Assembly: GCF_963677005.1 (NCBI RefSeq)
Contig: NZ_OY781616.1
Span: 124,001-188,000 of the forward strand
From: Maridesulfovibrio sp.
GTDB lineage: Bacteria > Desulfobacterota > Desulfovibrionia > Desulfovibrionales > Desulfovibrionaceae
Length of the DNA stretch: 64,000 nt
Direction: 5' to 3'
Shown: one piece after another, positions 25,524-34,184 of the stretch
Layout: each line of letters opens with the position of its first letter
How positions within the stretch are numbered: position 1 is the stretch's first letter
Program-made: the position numbers and the translations under genes
The notes under the pieces: generated by a model
What the model was told of the DNA's origin: nothing
The model's database searches: none
Seen by the model: the letters and a program-made list of their open reading frames with translations, nothing else

Positions 25524-27884
25524 CTATTTTTTAGTCATCCGGTAAACCCCGTCCCATACCTCTCCTTCCGGGACAGGCGGGTTGAGCTTATGTTCCTGCG
25601 CACGTTTTATGAAGACTTCGCAGGGCGTGAATTTGGTGTCCGAGAACCGTTCGTATTTGTTGGCTTCGGTATAGAGTTCAATGGCCCGGTCCCAGTTGGT
25701 GGCAACGTATTCTTCGCGGGCCTTGGCAAACAGTTCGAAGAGCTTCTGTTCCTTTTCGGTCAGATCGCCTTTCATGGCCACCAGTTCGTAAATGCGGACC
25801 GGCTCGTTCTTTCCGACGACCTGGATGTTGTCGATCAGCCGCGCTTCCACGAGGTCCATTACCTTGCAGGTTTTTCCTTCGTATTCCACTTCCTTTTCCA
25901 GTGTGAAATGGCTGACCGCATTGAAAATGCCGAACTGCTTGGCGCCTTCTTCCAGACGGGCGGCAAGGTTAACCGAGTCCCCCATCATGGTGTAGTTCAT
26001 GCGCATGGATGAACCCATGTTTCCTACAACTATTTCGCCGGAGTTGACCCCTATTCTGGTGCGCATGTTGTGCACTACCTTGGGCCATTTTTCGCCCTTG
26101 GCCCATTGTTCCTCCGGGAAGCCCTTGGTGTTGCGGTCCGGTTCGTCCGGAAGCTGTACTTCCTTGCTCCACTTATCGCGCAGTTCGTTGTTTGCGTTCT
26201 GCATCCTGACCGCCACACGGCAGGCGCGCAGGGCATTGTCCGGCACATCCATAGGCGCTCCGAAAAAGGCGATGATGGCGTCTCCCTCGTATTTGTCCAG
26301 TGTTCCGCGTTCCTCGATCAGAATATCGGTCATTACCGATAGGTATTCATTGAGAAGCTCAACCAGCTGCGTTGCGGTGAGTTTTTCGGAGAAGGTTGAA
26401 AAACTCTGGATGTCGGTGAAGTAGGCGGTTATTTCCCTGGCTTCGCCGCCGAGTTCGGGCATTTCGCGGTTGGAGAACATTTCATCGATAAGTTCCGGCG
26501 CCAGATATGACGAGAAGGTCGCCTGCAGGAATTTCTTTTGTCCTTCCTCACGCCAGAATTTGATCAGGGTCAGCATGGTGAAGTTCAGGGCCAGAACAAT
26601 CAGCGAATACATCGGTGTCAGGTAGGCGTTGTAGGTCCTGAAAATATAAAGGGAGCCCCAGACAATAGCCACGCCCATGCCTACAATCGGGAGGGTCATC
26701 CACAGTGACCGGGTCCAGGTGAGCAGCAGGGTGGCTGCTATCCCGGCGCAGAGCACCAGCAGCAGTTCCAGCCCGGGGGCCCAGTCCGGTTTGATGATGA
26801 AGTCCTTTGTCAGAATATCGTCTACAATGGTGGCGTGCACTTCCACGCCCGGATAGTCAGCTGCGAAAGGCGTTACCCGCAGATCGCGCAAACCTGCAGC
26901 CGAGGTCCCCATGAAAATAATCTTGCCCTTGAGTTCCTTTTCACCGACTTTGCCACTCAGTACGTCTTTTGCGCTGTAGTAGGGGAATTCTTCCATGCCC
27001 CCACGGTAGCGGACCATCATCTGTCCTTTGGCGTCCACGGGTATGGTTGTTTTGCCCAGCCGGATGGATTCGAAACCGGCAGGGGTTGTCTTGACTATTA
27101 CGTTCCTGCGTCCCATAGCCTTCATCAGGGTTGCCAGGGCCAGACTGGGGTACTGCTTGCCGTTCCAACTGATGATCAGGGGAACCCTGCGCACTACACC
27201 GTCATAGTCTGTGATTGAGTTATAGAAACCGCATACCGGAGAGGCCTTGGCCAGAATCGGAAGCGGGCAGATAGCGCCCAGGGCTCTCAGGGTCAGATCC
27301 TTTACCGGAGGGGAGCCGGGGCTTTTGATCTGCGCAATCGGCAGCGGTTTGACCATGCACGGCTGGGAATTTACCGTGGGCTCCTTTTCCTCTTCTATGA
27401 AATCAAAATAAAAACCAAGTACATAACGGCCCTGATGGAGCACGTCGGCCAGAACTTTGTCGTTATCCATTAGCCCGGCCGGAAGACCCTGAAAATCTAC
27501 CGCGACTCCGAGTTCGTTTTTCAGGCTTTTCTGAATTGTAGCCGGAGAAGTCCGGTCCGGTTCTCCTATGAGAATATCAAGACCTGTAGCCAGAGCACCT
27601 GCCTGCTGGATTTTGGCCAGCAGCAGGGCCATGCGGTATCGCGGCCAGGGCCACTGACCAAGTTCAGCAAGGCTTTCATCGTCAATGTCCACAATTGCGG
27701 GAACATTTGTTTTTGTCCCCACAGGACTGCTGCGTACGAACTGGTCGTATATTTTGTAGTCCACAAATTGCAGGATGGAGGGCTGGAAAATGTACAGGGA
27801 GGCAACGAATATTGATATCGAAAGTCCGGTCACCAGAAGAAAAACAGTGTCGGAGCTGATTATTTTTTTTAATTTTCGCAGCAT
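25524..27884 (-). CDS. CHASE2-domain class III adenylate/guanylate cyclase
   Basis: A 786-residue membrane cyclase. One N-terminal helix (about 11-33) leads to an extracytoplasmic CHASE2 sensor domain (about 40-365), then three membrane helices (about 370-442), and a class III cyclase domain (about 480-690). The metal-binding aspartates are Asp491 (FTDIQSF) and Asp535 (KYEGDA). The transition-state Asn/Arg pair is in GDSVNLAARLE, so it should be active. The C-terminus (about 700-786) resembles a TPR-like helical tail. It is divergent from the TolC-type gene with a 149-base gap. The product is probably cAMP, from the K...D substrate pair. The signal sensed is unknown. Confidence 0.92.
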   Translation of the reverse strand: MLRKLKKIISSDTVFLLVTGLSISIFVASLYIFQPSILQFVDYKIYDQFVRSSPVGTKTNVPAIVDIDDESLAELGQWPWPRYRMALLLAKIQQAGALATGLDILIGEPDRTSPATIQKSLKNELGVAVDFQGLPAGLMDNDKVLADVLHQGRYVLGFYFDFIEEEKEPTVNSQPCMVKPLPIAQIKSPGSPPVKDLTLRALGAICPLPILAKASPVCGFYNSITDYDGVVRRVPLIISWNGKQYPSLALATLMKAMGRRNVIVKTTPAGFESIRLGKTTIPVDAKGQMMVRYRGGMEEFPYYSAKDVLSGKVGEKELKGKIIFMGTSAAGLRDLRVTPFAADYPGVEVHATIVDDILTKDFIIKPDWAPGLELLLVLCAGIAATLLLTWTRSLWMTLPIVGMGVAIVWGSLYIFRTYNAYLTPMYSLIVLALNFTMLTLIKFWREEGQKKFLQATFSSYLAPELIDEMFSNREMPELGGEAREITAYFTDIQSFSTFSEKLTATQLVELLNEYLSVMTDILIEERGTLDKYEGDAIIAFFGAPMDVPDNALRACRVAVRMQNANNELRDKWSKEVQLPDEPDRNTKGFPEEQWAKGEKWPKVVHNMRTRIGVNSGEIVVGNMGSSMRMNYTMMGDSVNLAARLEEGAKQFGIFNAVSHFTLEKEVEYEGKTCKVMDLVEARLIDNIQVVGKNEPVRIYELVAMKGDLTEKEQKLFELFAKAREEYVATNWDRAIELYTEANKYERFSDTKFTPCEVFIKRAQEHKLNPPVPEGEVWDGVYRMTKK

Positions 27885-28033
27885 TCTTTGACCGCCCTCC
27901 TCGAAAAGTGTTAAGTTTTGCTGGAAACTACCGACTGATAATGTATTATTCGTCTGGATTTTTCAATTCAATTTAGGTATGTATTGAATTGTTTATATTG
28001 AAATTTTTGCGTTCTTAGAGACGATTTTTAATA

Positions 28034-29413
28034 ATGTCTGTTAAATCTGGGGGTTATGGGGTGGCTTTGTTCCGTTTACTTGCAGTTGTCCTGACGGTCT
28101 TAATGGTGGGCGGTTCGGCGGGGAGTGTTTTGGCACAACCTGCCATGTCCGAAGGTATGTCCGCCATGAATCCGAATCAGGTCGACGGCAGGCCGTACCT
28201 TCTGAAGATTATCAGGGATCTGCTGGCAACGCATGACCGCATCAAAGCTGCCGAGGCTAATGTCGAGTCTGCCGAGCATGTTGTTTCGCAACGCTGGTCC
28301 GGCTGGACTCCTGCATTTGATGTTTCTGTAGAGGGTGGTCGCGAAGAGATAGACAAGCCCGGTGGAGGAACCAACAAGTACCGCAACGAAGCGTCTGTTT
28401 CGGCAACGCAGCTTTTGTATGATTTCGGCGGTGCAACAGGGTCCATCGACAGTGCCAAGGCCGCGCTTAACGAAAGCAAGGCCGTGCTGGACAGTGTGCG
28501 GCAGCAGCTGATCACCGAAGGTGTCCGCGCCTACATGGGACTCATCCGTGCCCGCGAGACCCTGAAGTACGCCATCCAGTCCGAAGAAAGCATGAAGCGT
28601 CTTTCCGGGATGGAGGAGACTCTTGTCAAACGCGGGGCCGGTCTTTCGTACAAGGAATTGCAGATCAAGGCCCAGTTGGCGGGAGCCATGTCCTACCGTG
28701 TAACCCAGGAAAGGGCTTTGCAGATTGCCAGAAACCGGTTCAAGGCTGTTTTCGGCTATCCTGTGGCAATGGAAGAAATCACCAAGATGGTGCCGGTTCC
28801 CATGCCTGCCCGGTTCATGCCCGGAACTCTTGATGACGCCATCTCTCAGGCCGACAACCAGAACCCGGTCCTTACGCAGCTCAAGTTCGCGCAGGAACGC
28901 ATGGGCGAGGATGTCACTGTGCAGGAATCAACCCTGTTTCCGCGTTTTGAATTCGTGCTTGAAGGCAAGAGAAGGGAACAGGATCAGGGCGCGAGCGGTG
29001 TCCGGACAGAGAACAAGGCTACTTTTCAGGTCAGTTATTCCGGATTTACCGGTCTGAGTGAATATGAAGGCACTCAGTCCGCCAAGGCAAACCTTCGCTC
29101 AGTGCGCAAGCAGTATCTCGATACCAAGCGAACAGTTGAGGAAAATGTCCGCAACGCCTGGCTGGAACTTATGACTCTGCGCAAGAATGCCGAGCTTTAT
29201 CGCACTCAGGCCAATATCACTGCAGAATTTCTTGATCTTATCAAGAAGAAGCGTGAAACCGGTGAGCAGGTCGAGCTTCTGGACATACTGGTTGGTGAGC
29301 GGGATTACTCCACAGCAACCAGTGCCAGCGTTGCAGCGGACATCGATAATATTATTTCCGCTTATGTTCTGCTTTATCAGATGGGGGTAATGAACCTTGA
29401 TATATTCGAGTAA
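28034..29413 (+). CDS. TolC-family outer-membrane efflux protein
   Basis: A 459-residue protein. A signal peptide (about 1-35, cut near VLAQ) is followed by two repeats of the outer-membrane-efflux fold with long coiled-coil helices (about 65-260 and 270-450). The sequence VSATQLLYDFG near residue 120 and the Gly/Tyr-ending strands are typical of AggA/LapE-like TolC proteins of type I secretion. It is followed by its own terminator and then the ABC-HlyD operon, so it probably forms the outer-membrane channel for that exporter. No secreted substrate gene lies in the window. Confidence 0.88.
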   Translation: MSVKSGGYGVALFRLLAVVLTVLMVGGSAGSVLAQPAMSEGMSAMNPNQVDGRPYLLKIIRDLLATHDRIKAAEANVESAEHVVSQRWSGWTPAFDVSVEGGREEIDKPGGGTNKYRNEASVSATQLLYDFGGATGSIDSAKAALNESKAVLDSVRQQLITEGVRAYMGLIRARETLKYAIQSEESMKRLSGMEETLVKRGAGLSYKELQIKAQLAGAMSYRVTQERALQIARNRFKAVFGYPVAMEEITKMVPVPMPARFMPGTLDDAISQADNQNPVLTQLKFAQERMGEDVTVQESTLFPRFEFVLEGKRREQDQGASGVRTENKATFQVSYSGFTGLSEYEGTQSAKANLRSVRKQYLDTKRTVEENVRNAWLELMTLRKNAELYRTQANITAEFLDLIKKKRETGEQVELLDILVGERDYSTATSASVAADIDNIISAYVLLYQMGVMNLDIFE

Positions 29414-29443
29414 CGGCAGCAGGTCCTGTATGTAATTTTTATG

Positions 29444-29473
29444 AAATTCCATGCGTGAAAGCCCATGGAATTT
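29444..29473 (+). terminator. Intrinsic terminator after the TolC-family gene
   Basis: A perfect 10-bp stem (AAATTCCATG with CATGGAATTT) closes a 10-base loop, followed by TCTTTTTT. Confidence 0.85.
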
Positions 29474-29550
29474 TCTTTTTTGTGACTTTGAATACCGTGG
29501 TCGTGGACTGCGGATATATCTTGACCCGGGAGTTTGACACAGAATCGTTT

Positions 29551-29635
29551 TCGGGACCTTCCTTAGGTGAACAAGACGTGTTTTCTGTCCGGTTTCCGAT
29601 CGGACGAGTCCGTTTCACCTGATCCGGAAGGTTCG
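29551..29635 (+). promoter_or_regulatory. Structured 5' leader upstream of the type I secretion operon
   Basis: An outer helix pairs GACCTTCC (about 29555-29562) with GGAAGGTT (29626-29633). AGGTGAA (29565-29571) pairs with TTCACCT (29614-29620) around a small internal loop. An inner hairpin, GTCCG/CGGAC (29587-29591 with 29601-29605), lies inside. It ends 27 bases before the ABC gene start, a position suited to a riboswitch, RNA thermometer or attenuator. No known class was recognised. Confidence 0.4.
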
Positions 29636-29661
29636 ATTAAAGGCCGCATAAGGATTTACTG

Positions 29662-31362
29662 ATGAGAGAATTGCTGCGCAGACTGTCGCTGCACCCCTTC
29701 CTTGCGTTTGAGATTTCATTGGCCTCGTTTTTCATCAATATCCTTTCCCTTGCCTCGTCCATTTTCGTTATTCAGGTTTTGAACCGCTATGTGGGGTACG
29801 GCTTTGACGGAACCCTGATTACACTGACTACCGGTGTTCTCATCGCTACCGTGCTTAACCACGCCTTCACCCTTGTGCGCATAAAACTGGCCTCGGCGGT
29901 CAATGTGCGACCGGACATGATGCTGTCCGAGGCTGTGCTCAGCTGTCTGGCCCGCGCCAGAATGACAACTCTCGGCAGGATTCCCCCGGCCAGAGTGCAG
30001 GAGATTATCGGCGGGATTCAGACTGTTCAGTCCGGATATGACGCATCAGTTCTCTGCTCGGTGCTGGATATGCCTTTTTTCATCCTGTATGTCGGGGCGG
30101 TTTTCTTTCTGAGCCCGATGCTGGCGATAATCACCATTCTGGCAGTATTCTGCACGCTGCTTTCCGGCTGGCTGAATCTGCGCCGCGGAAAACTTCTCAC
30201 CGATGCCATGCGCAACGAATCCGTTATTCATCGCGGCAACCTTGCCAATGCCATTTCCGGTGCCGATACTGTGCGGGCGTTCGGAGGAAAGGAATTCCTT
30301 TCCAACCTGTTCCGTGTGCAGATGGAGAAGATTCAGACCATCAAAAGCAACATGGTGCACAGCGGCACCAGAGGGCAGGCCATGCTGCAGACCCTTGCAT
30401 CCCTGCTGCGCATCATGGTCTATGCCGTAGGGGCTCATGAGGTTGTAGCCGGAACGCTCAGCACCGGCGGGCTTATAGGTGTTTCAATTCTCTCGGGAAA
30501 GGCTCTTTCCGTTTCAGCTTCCTTCATGAAATCCAGAGTAATGATAAGTCAGGCAACCACCATGATGCAGTCATTGAAGGAGTTCATGCGTCAGCCGCTT
30601 GAAACGGAAACCGGGACGGCTCTCAGCAGTTATCGCGGAGAGATTGAGATGAAGGATCTCGGTTTCGCGTATCCGGGGTCCACCAGCCCGTTGTTCGAGG
30701 GGCTGGATGCGGACATAAAGGCCGGTAATGTGGTCGTAATAACCGGGCATAACGGTTCCGGAAAGACAACTCTGGTCCGCCTGCTCCTCGGTCTGCTTGA
30801 TCCGGGCCGGGGGCAGATTCTGGCCGGGGGCGTGGATATACGCCAACTTGCTGCGCCGTGGTGGAGAACACAGATAATGTATCTGCCGCAGGAGCCCACA
30901 TTTCTGAATGCCACAATCAAGGAAAATATCTGTTTCAATGCTCCCGGAATTGATGAAGAGCGGGTTCGCCGTATTGTCGAGGCAGCCGGGCTTAAAAGGT
31001 ATCTGGATACCAGCGTAAAGGGATTGGAGGCGGATGTCGTCAACGGCGGGGCTGAACTGGCTGTGGGAATAAGACGCCGACTGGCTCTTGCCAGAGCTCT
31101 TGCTGTTCGCGGACCTGTGGCTGTTCTTGATGAACCGGCAGAAGGGTTCGACATGGAAGGGCTGCGGATTATGGACATGGTCATTCAAAGTATGATCAAG
31201 GCCCAGAAAACGCTGATTATAGTCACTCAGGACATGCGTATCATGCAGCGGGCGGATATAATCATCGATCTGAGTTCCAAGCCCAGACCGGAAGTTTCCT
31301 ATACTGCTGTGGCGGACAGCAAGCCCGAAGAGGCCGATGACAGCAGTGCGGAGGTCCAATGA
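29662..31362 (+). CDS. Type I secretion ABC transporter (permease-ATPase) with degenerate nucleotide-binding domain
   Basis: A 566-residue exporter half-transporter. Transmembrane domain about 10-310 (six helices), nucleotide-binding domain about 325-560. Walker A GHNGSGKT (362-369), the Q-loop Gln410 and Walker B LDEP (Asp490, Glu491) are intact. The LSGGQ signature reads LAVGI (466-470), and the switch His is Gln523 (VTQDMR). It resembles LapB/PrtD-type exporters of large adhesins or proteases, lacking the N-terminal C39-like domain. It overlaps hlyD by four bases (ATGA). An AAGG element at about 29650 precedes the ATG. Export of an RTX-like substrate is inferred. Confidence 0.88.
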   Translation: MRELLRRLSLHPFLAFEISLASFFINILSLASSIFVIQVLNRYVGYGFDGTLITLTTGVLIATVLNHAFTLVRIKLASAVNVRPDMMLSEAVLSCLARARMTTLGRIPPARVQEIIGGIQTVQSGYDASVLCSVLDMPFFILYVGAVFFLSPMLAIITILAVFCTLLSGWLNLRRGKLLTDAMRNESVIHRGNLANAISGADTVRAFGGKEFLSNLFRVQMEKIQTIKSNMVHSGTRGQAMLQTLASLLRIMVYAVGAHEVVAGTLSTGGLIGVSILSGKALSVSASFMKSRVMISQATTMMQSLKEFMRQPLETETGTALSSYRGEIEMKDLGFAYPGSTSPLFEGLDADIKAGNVVVITGHNGSGKTTLVRLLLGLLDPGRGQILAGGVDIRQLAAPWWRTQIMYLPQEPTFLNATIKENICFNAPGIDEERVRRIVEAAGLKRYLDTSVKGLEADVVNGGAELAVGIRRRLALARALAVRGPVAVLDEPAEGFDMEGLRIMDMVIQSMIKAQKTLIIVTQDMRIMQRADIIIDLSSKPRPEVSYTAVADSKPEEADDSSAEVQ

Positions 31363-32654
31363 GCATTGATAAAAACGAAAGGTATCCCGGAGAGGTTCGG
31401 GCTGCTCACCATATGTTTCTGTTTCTGTGCGTGGCCATGTGTGCCGCTTTTCTCGCCTGGGCCTGTCTGTTCCGGCTTGATATAGTCAGTCAGGCTCAGG
31501 GAGAAGTTATTCCCAGTTCAAGGGTTAAGCCCGTACAGCATCTGGAAGGCGGAATAATAAGGAAGATAAGTGTCCGGGAGGGAGACAAGGTCACCAAGGG
31601 GCAGGATCTTATAGAACTGGAAGCCACAGCCAGCGATTCCAGCGTGGAAGAACTGGATGTGCGGGTAACTTCCCTGCGGGTCAACATTGCCAGACTTGAG
31701 GCGGAGGACAAGGGGCTGGAAGAACCCGCCTACCCTGAAGATCTTGTAAAAACCTACCCGGACCTTGTGGCCCGTTCAAAGTCTCTTTTCCAGACCAGAA
31801 AGGCCCGCCTTGCCAGCGATCTTGAATCCGAGCGCGAGAAGATAGTACAGCGGGAACAGGATATAAGACAGATTTCCTCCCGGCAGCGCAATGCGCGTGA
31901 AAGCCTCAAGCTGCTCCGCGAGCAGATCGCCATAAGCGCCGGATTGTTGAAGGACGGGTTGACTTCCAGATACAAGCACCTTGGTTTTCTCAAGGAGGAA
32001 TCCAGACTTAAGGGTTCCATAGAAGAGGACAACGCAAAGATGGCCAAGGCCAGATCGGCTCTTATACAGGCCAAGGCCGACATTCAAGAAATTACCAACT
32101 CCTATTACGCCTCGGTGCGGGAAGAGCTTCAGGAAGACCGCAGGGAACTGGAGGAATTCACTCAGCGACTGCGCAAGTTCAAGGACAACCTGAAACGCAC
32201 GGTCATACGTTCGCCTGTGGACGGTGTGGTCAAGACTCTTTACGTGGTCAGCGTAGGCGGTGTGGTCCGTCCGGGCATGACCGTAATGGATATTGTGCCC
32301 GGCGGCGACAAGCTGGTCATCGAGGCCCGGCTGCCCATAAGCGACGTCGGGTATGTAAAGGACGGCCAGAAAGCCGTGGTCAAACTGGCTTCCCGCGATG
32401 CTTCCCGGTTCGGCAATCTTGACGGCAAGGTTATCAATATAAGCCCGGATGCCTACGCAACGGACCGGGGCCAGACATTTTACCGGGTTCTGATAGAAAC
32501 GGATAAGGACTATTTTGAACACGAAGGCAATTTTTACAAGCTCTTCCCCGGAATACAGGTAATAGCCGGAATTCATATCGGAACACGTACTGTTCTTGAA
32601 TATATTCTGGAACCGTTTATGGGGTCGATGAGTTACGCCATGAGGGAACGATGA
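31359..32654 (+). CDS. HlyD-family type I secretion periplasmic adaptor
   Basis: A 431-residue membrane-fusion protein. One N-terminal membrane helix (about 18-40) is followed by a beta-barrel/lipoyl half (VKPVQHLEGGIIRKISVREGD, about 57-77), a long periplasmic coiled coil (about 90-280), the second lipoyl half (VIRSPVDGVVKTLYV, about 287-302) and the C-terminal HlyD domain. GGIIxxIxVxEGDxV is the family hallmark. It overlaps the ABC gene and the following TPR gene by four bases each, so translation of all three is coupled. It bridges the inner-membrane ABC protein and the TolC-type channel. Confidence 0.95.
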   Translation: MSIDKNERYPGEVRAAHHMFLFLCVAMCAAFLAWACLFRLDIVSQAQGEVIPSSRVKPVQHLEGGIIRKISVREGDKVTKGQDLIELEATASDSSVEELDVRVTSLRVNIARLEAEDKGLEEPAYPEDLVKTYPDLVARSKSLFQTRKARLASDLESEREKIVQREQDIRQISSRQRNARESLKLLREQIAISAGLLKDGLTSRYKHLGFLKEESRLKGSIEEDNAKMAKARSALIQAKADIQEITNSYYASVREELQEDRRELEEFTQRLRKFKDNLKRTVIRSPVDGVVKTLYVVSVGGVVRPGMTVMDIVPGGDKLVIEARLPISDVGYVKDGQKAVVKLASRDASRFGNLDGKVINISPDAYATDRGQTFYRVLIETDKDYFEHEGNFYKLFPGIQVIAGIHIGTRTVLEYILEPFMGSMSYAMRER

Positions 32655-34048
32655 AAGAAAAGGCGGCTGACAAACTTGAGGAGAGTAAATCATCGTGGAT
32701 AGAGCAACTGCCTCCGGATGCGCGGCGCGCTTTTGAGCAGGCGGTCAGGCACCATTCCGCAGGGCGCTATGATGAGGCGGTCAATCTTTATTCAATGGCG
32801 CTCAGCATCGCGCCGGACAACCCTGTGATTCTGACCAATCTCGGGGTTGCGTTGCGTTCTCAGGATAAGCTCAAGGCTTCGGAAATGTGCTACCGCCGGT
32901 CCATTGCGGTGAATCCTGATGCTCCGGGAAGCTGGAGCAATCTGGGCAACGTCCTGAGGAGAGTCGGACGGCTCAAGGAATCTGTAGCCTGTCACCGCAA
33001 GGCCGTGGAACTGGACCGTAAATTTATCGATGCCTACTACAATCTGGCGCTGGTGCTGCAGGATATGGGCAGGCTCGACGAGTCCATAAAACTTTTCGAC
33101 TTCTGCCTGAAACACAAGCCCGGAAGCGTGAACATCAATTGGGATCGGGCTCTGGCTCTGCTTTCCAAGGGCGATTTTCTGAACGGGTTTGAGGGGTACG
33201 AGTACCGCTGGCAGCGCGAGGAACTCCGGGAGAGGCATTTCCGGCAGCCTTTGTGGGACGGGACTCCGCTTGAAGGAAGCCGAATCTATCTTTACACGGA
33301 GCAGGGCTTCGGTGATACCCTTAATTTCTGTCGTTATGTTTCGGAAGTCGCACGGGCCGGAGGACGGGTTATCCTTGAATGTCAGTCGGAGCTGAAAAGC
33401 CTGCTCAAAGGGTTGGACGGTCTTGAGCAGATTCTCAGTGCCGGTGATCCGCTGCCTGAATTCGATGTGCAGGCTCCGCTGATGAGTCTTCCACGGATAA
33501 TGAAGCACGAAATTGATTCAATCCCTTCAGAATGTCCGTACATAAAACCTCCCTCTCAGGCCGGGTTCCCGGTGCATGTCCCTGCTGGAACCGTTAAGAA
33601 GGTGGGCATTGCCTGGGCCGGGAAACCTACACATAAGAATGATCACAACCGTTCCATAGGGATAGAGCCATTCCTTTCCTTTTCCCGTGTTCCGGGAGTT
33701 ACCCTTTACTCGCTTCAGAAAGGACCGGAATCGGGCCAGCGTGAAAAGCACTCCTGCGGTATGCTGGTCCGGGAACTGGCCGGCGGGTGCGAGGATTTTG
33801 CGGATACCGCCAAGGTTATGCTGCAGCTTGATCTTGTCATTACGGTGGACACTGCAGTTGCCCACCTTGCCGGTGCTTTGGGGCTGCCTGTCTGGGTGGC
33901 GGTGCCGTATAATCCCGACTGGCGCTGGATGCGCAGTCGGACCGACTCGCCATGGTATCCCAGCATGACCCTGTTCCGGCAGAAAACACCCGGTAAATGG
34001 GATGATGTTTTTGATTCCATGCTTAAAAGACTTAGAAAAGAAATATAA
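32651..34048 (+). CDS. TPR-repeat protein with GT9/heptosyltransferase-like C-terminal domain
   Basis: A 465-residue protein. Four to five tetratricopeptide repeats (about 25-195; AGRYDEAVNLYSMALSIAPDN is one) are followed by a 230-residue glycosyltransferase-B-like domain. The domain includes LYTEQGFGDTLNFCRYV near 217 and VDTAVAHLAGALGLPVWV near 400, which match ADP-heptose:LPS heptosyltransferase family sequences. Similar TPR-GT proteins are common in deltaproteobacteria, with substrates unknown. Translational coupling to hlyD places it in the secretion operon. It may glycosylate the secreted adhesin, which is speculation. Confidence 0.85.
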   Translation: MKEKAADKLEESKSSWIEQLPPDARRAFEQAVRHHSAGRYDEAVNLYSMALSIAPDNPVILTNLGVALRSQDKLKASEMCYRRSIAVNPDAPGSWSNLGNVLRRVGRLKESVACHRKAVELDRKFIDAYYNLALVLQDMGRLDESIKLFDFCLKHKPGSVNINWDRALALLSKGDFLNGFEGYEYRWQREELRERHFRQPLWDGTPLEGSRIYLYTEQGFGDTLNFCRYVSEVARAGGRVILECQSELKSLLKGLDGLEQILSAGDPLPEFDVQAPLMSLPRIMKHEIDSIPSECPYIKPPSQAGFPVHVPAGTVKKVGIAWAGKPTHKNDHNRSIGIEPFLSFSRVPGVTLYSLQKGPESGQREKHSCGMLVRELAGGCEDFADTAKVMLQLDLVITVDTAVAHLAGALGLPVWVAVPYNPDWRWMRSRTDSPWYPSMTLFRQKTPGKWDDVFDSMLKRLRKEI

Positions 34049-34132
34049 TTGTCCTTTACGTTGGTTATCCTCATAGTCAGTGATATGGTTCGTTATGTAG
34101 ATGCGGTCTGAATTTTGCGCAGTTATTTGCGA

Positions 34133-34146
34133 GGCCCTTCAGGGCT
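34133..34146 (+). terminator. Short intrinsic terminator between the TPR-GT gene and cheV
   Basis: GGCCC (34133-34137) pairs with GGGCT (34142-34146) around the loop TTCA, followed by GTTTTTC. The stem is short, so read-through into cheV is possible. Confidence 0.6.
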
Positions 34147-34184
34147 GTTTTTCATGGCACCTTTTTGATCTGGGGACTGTGTAA

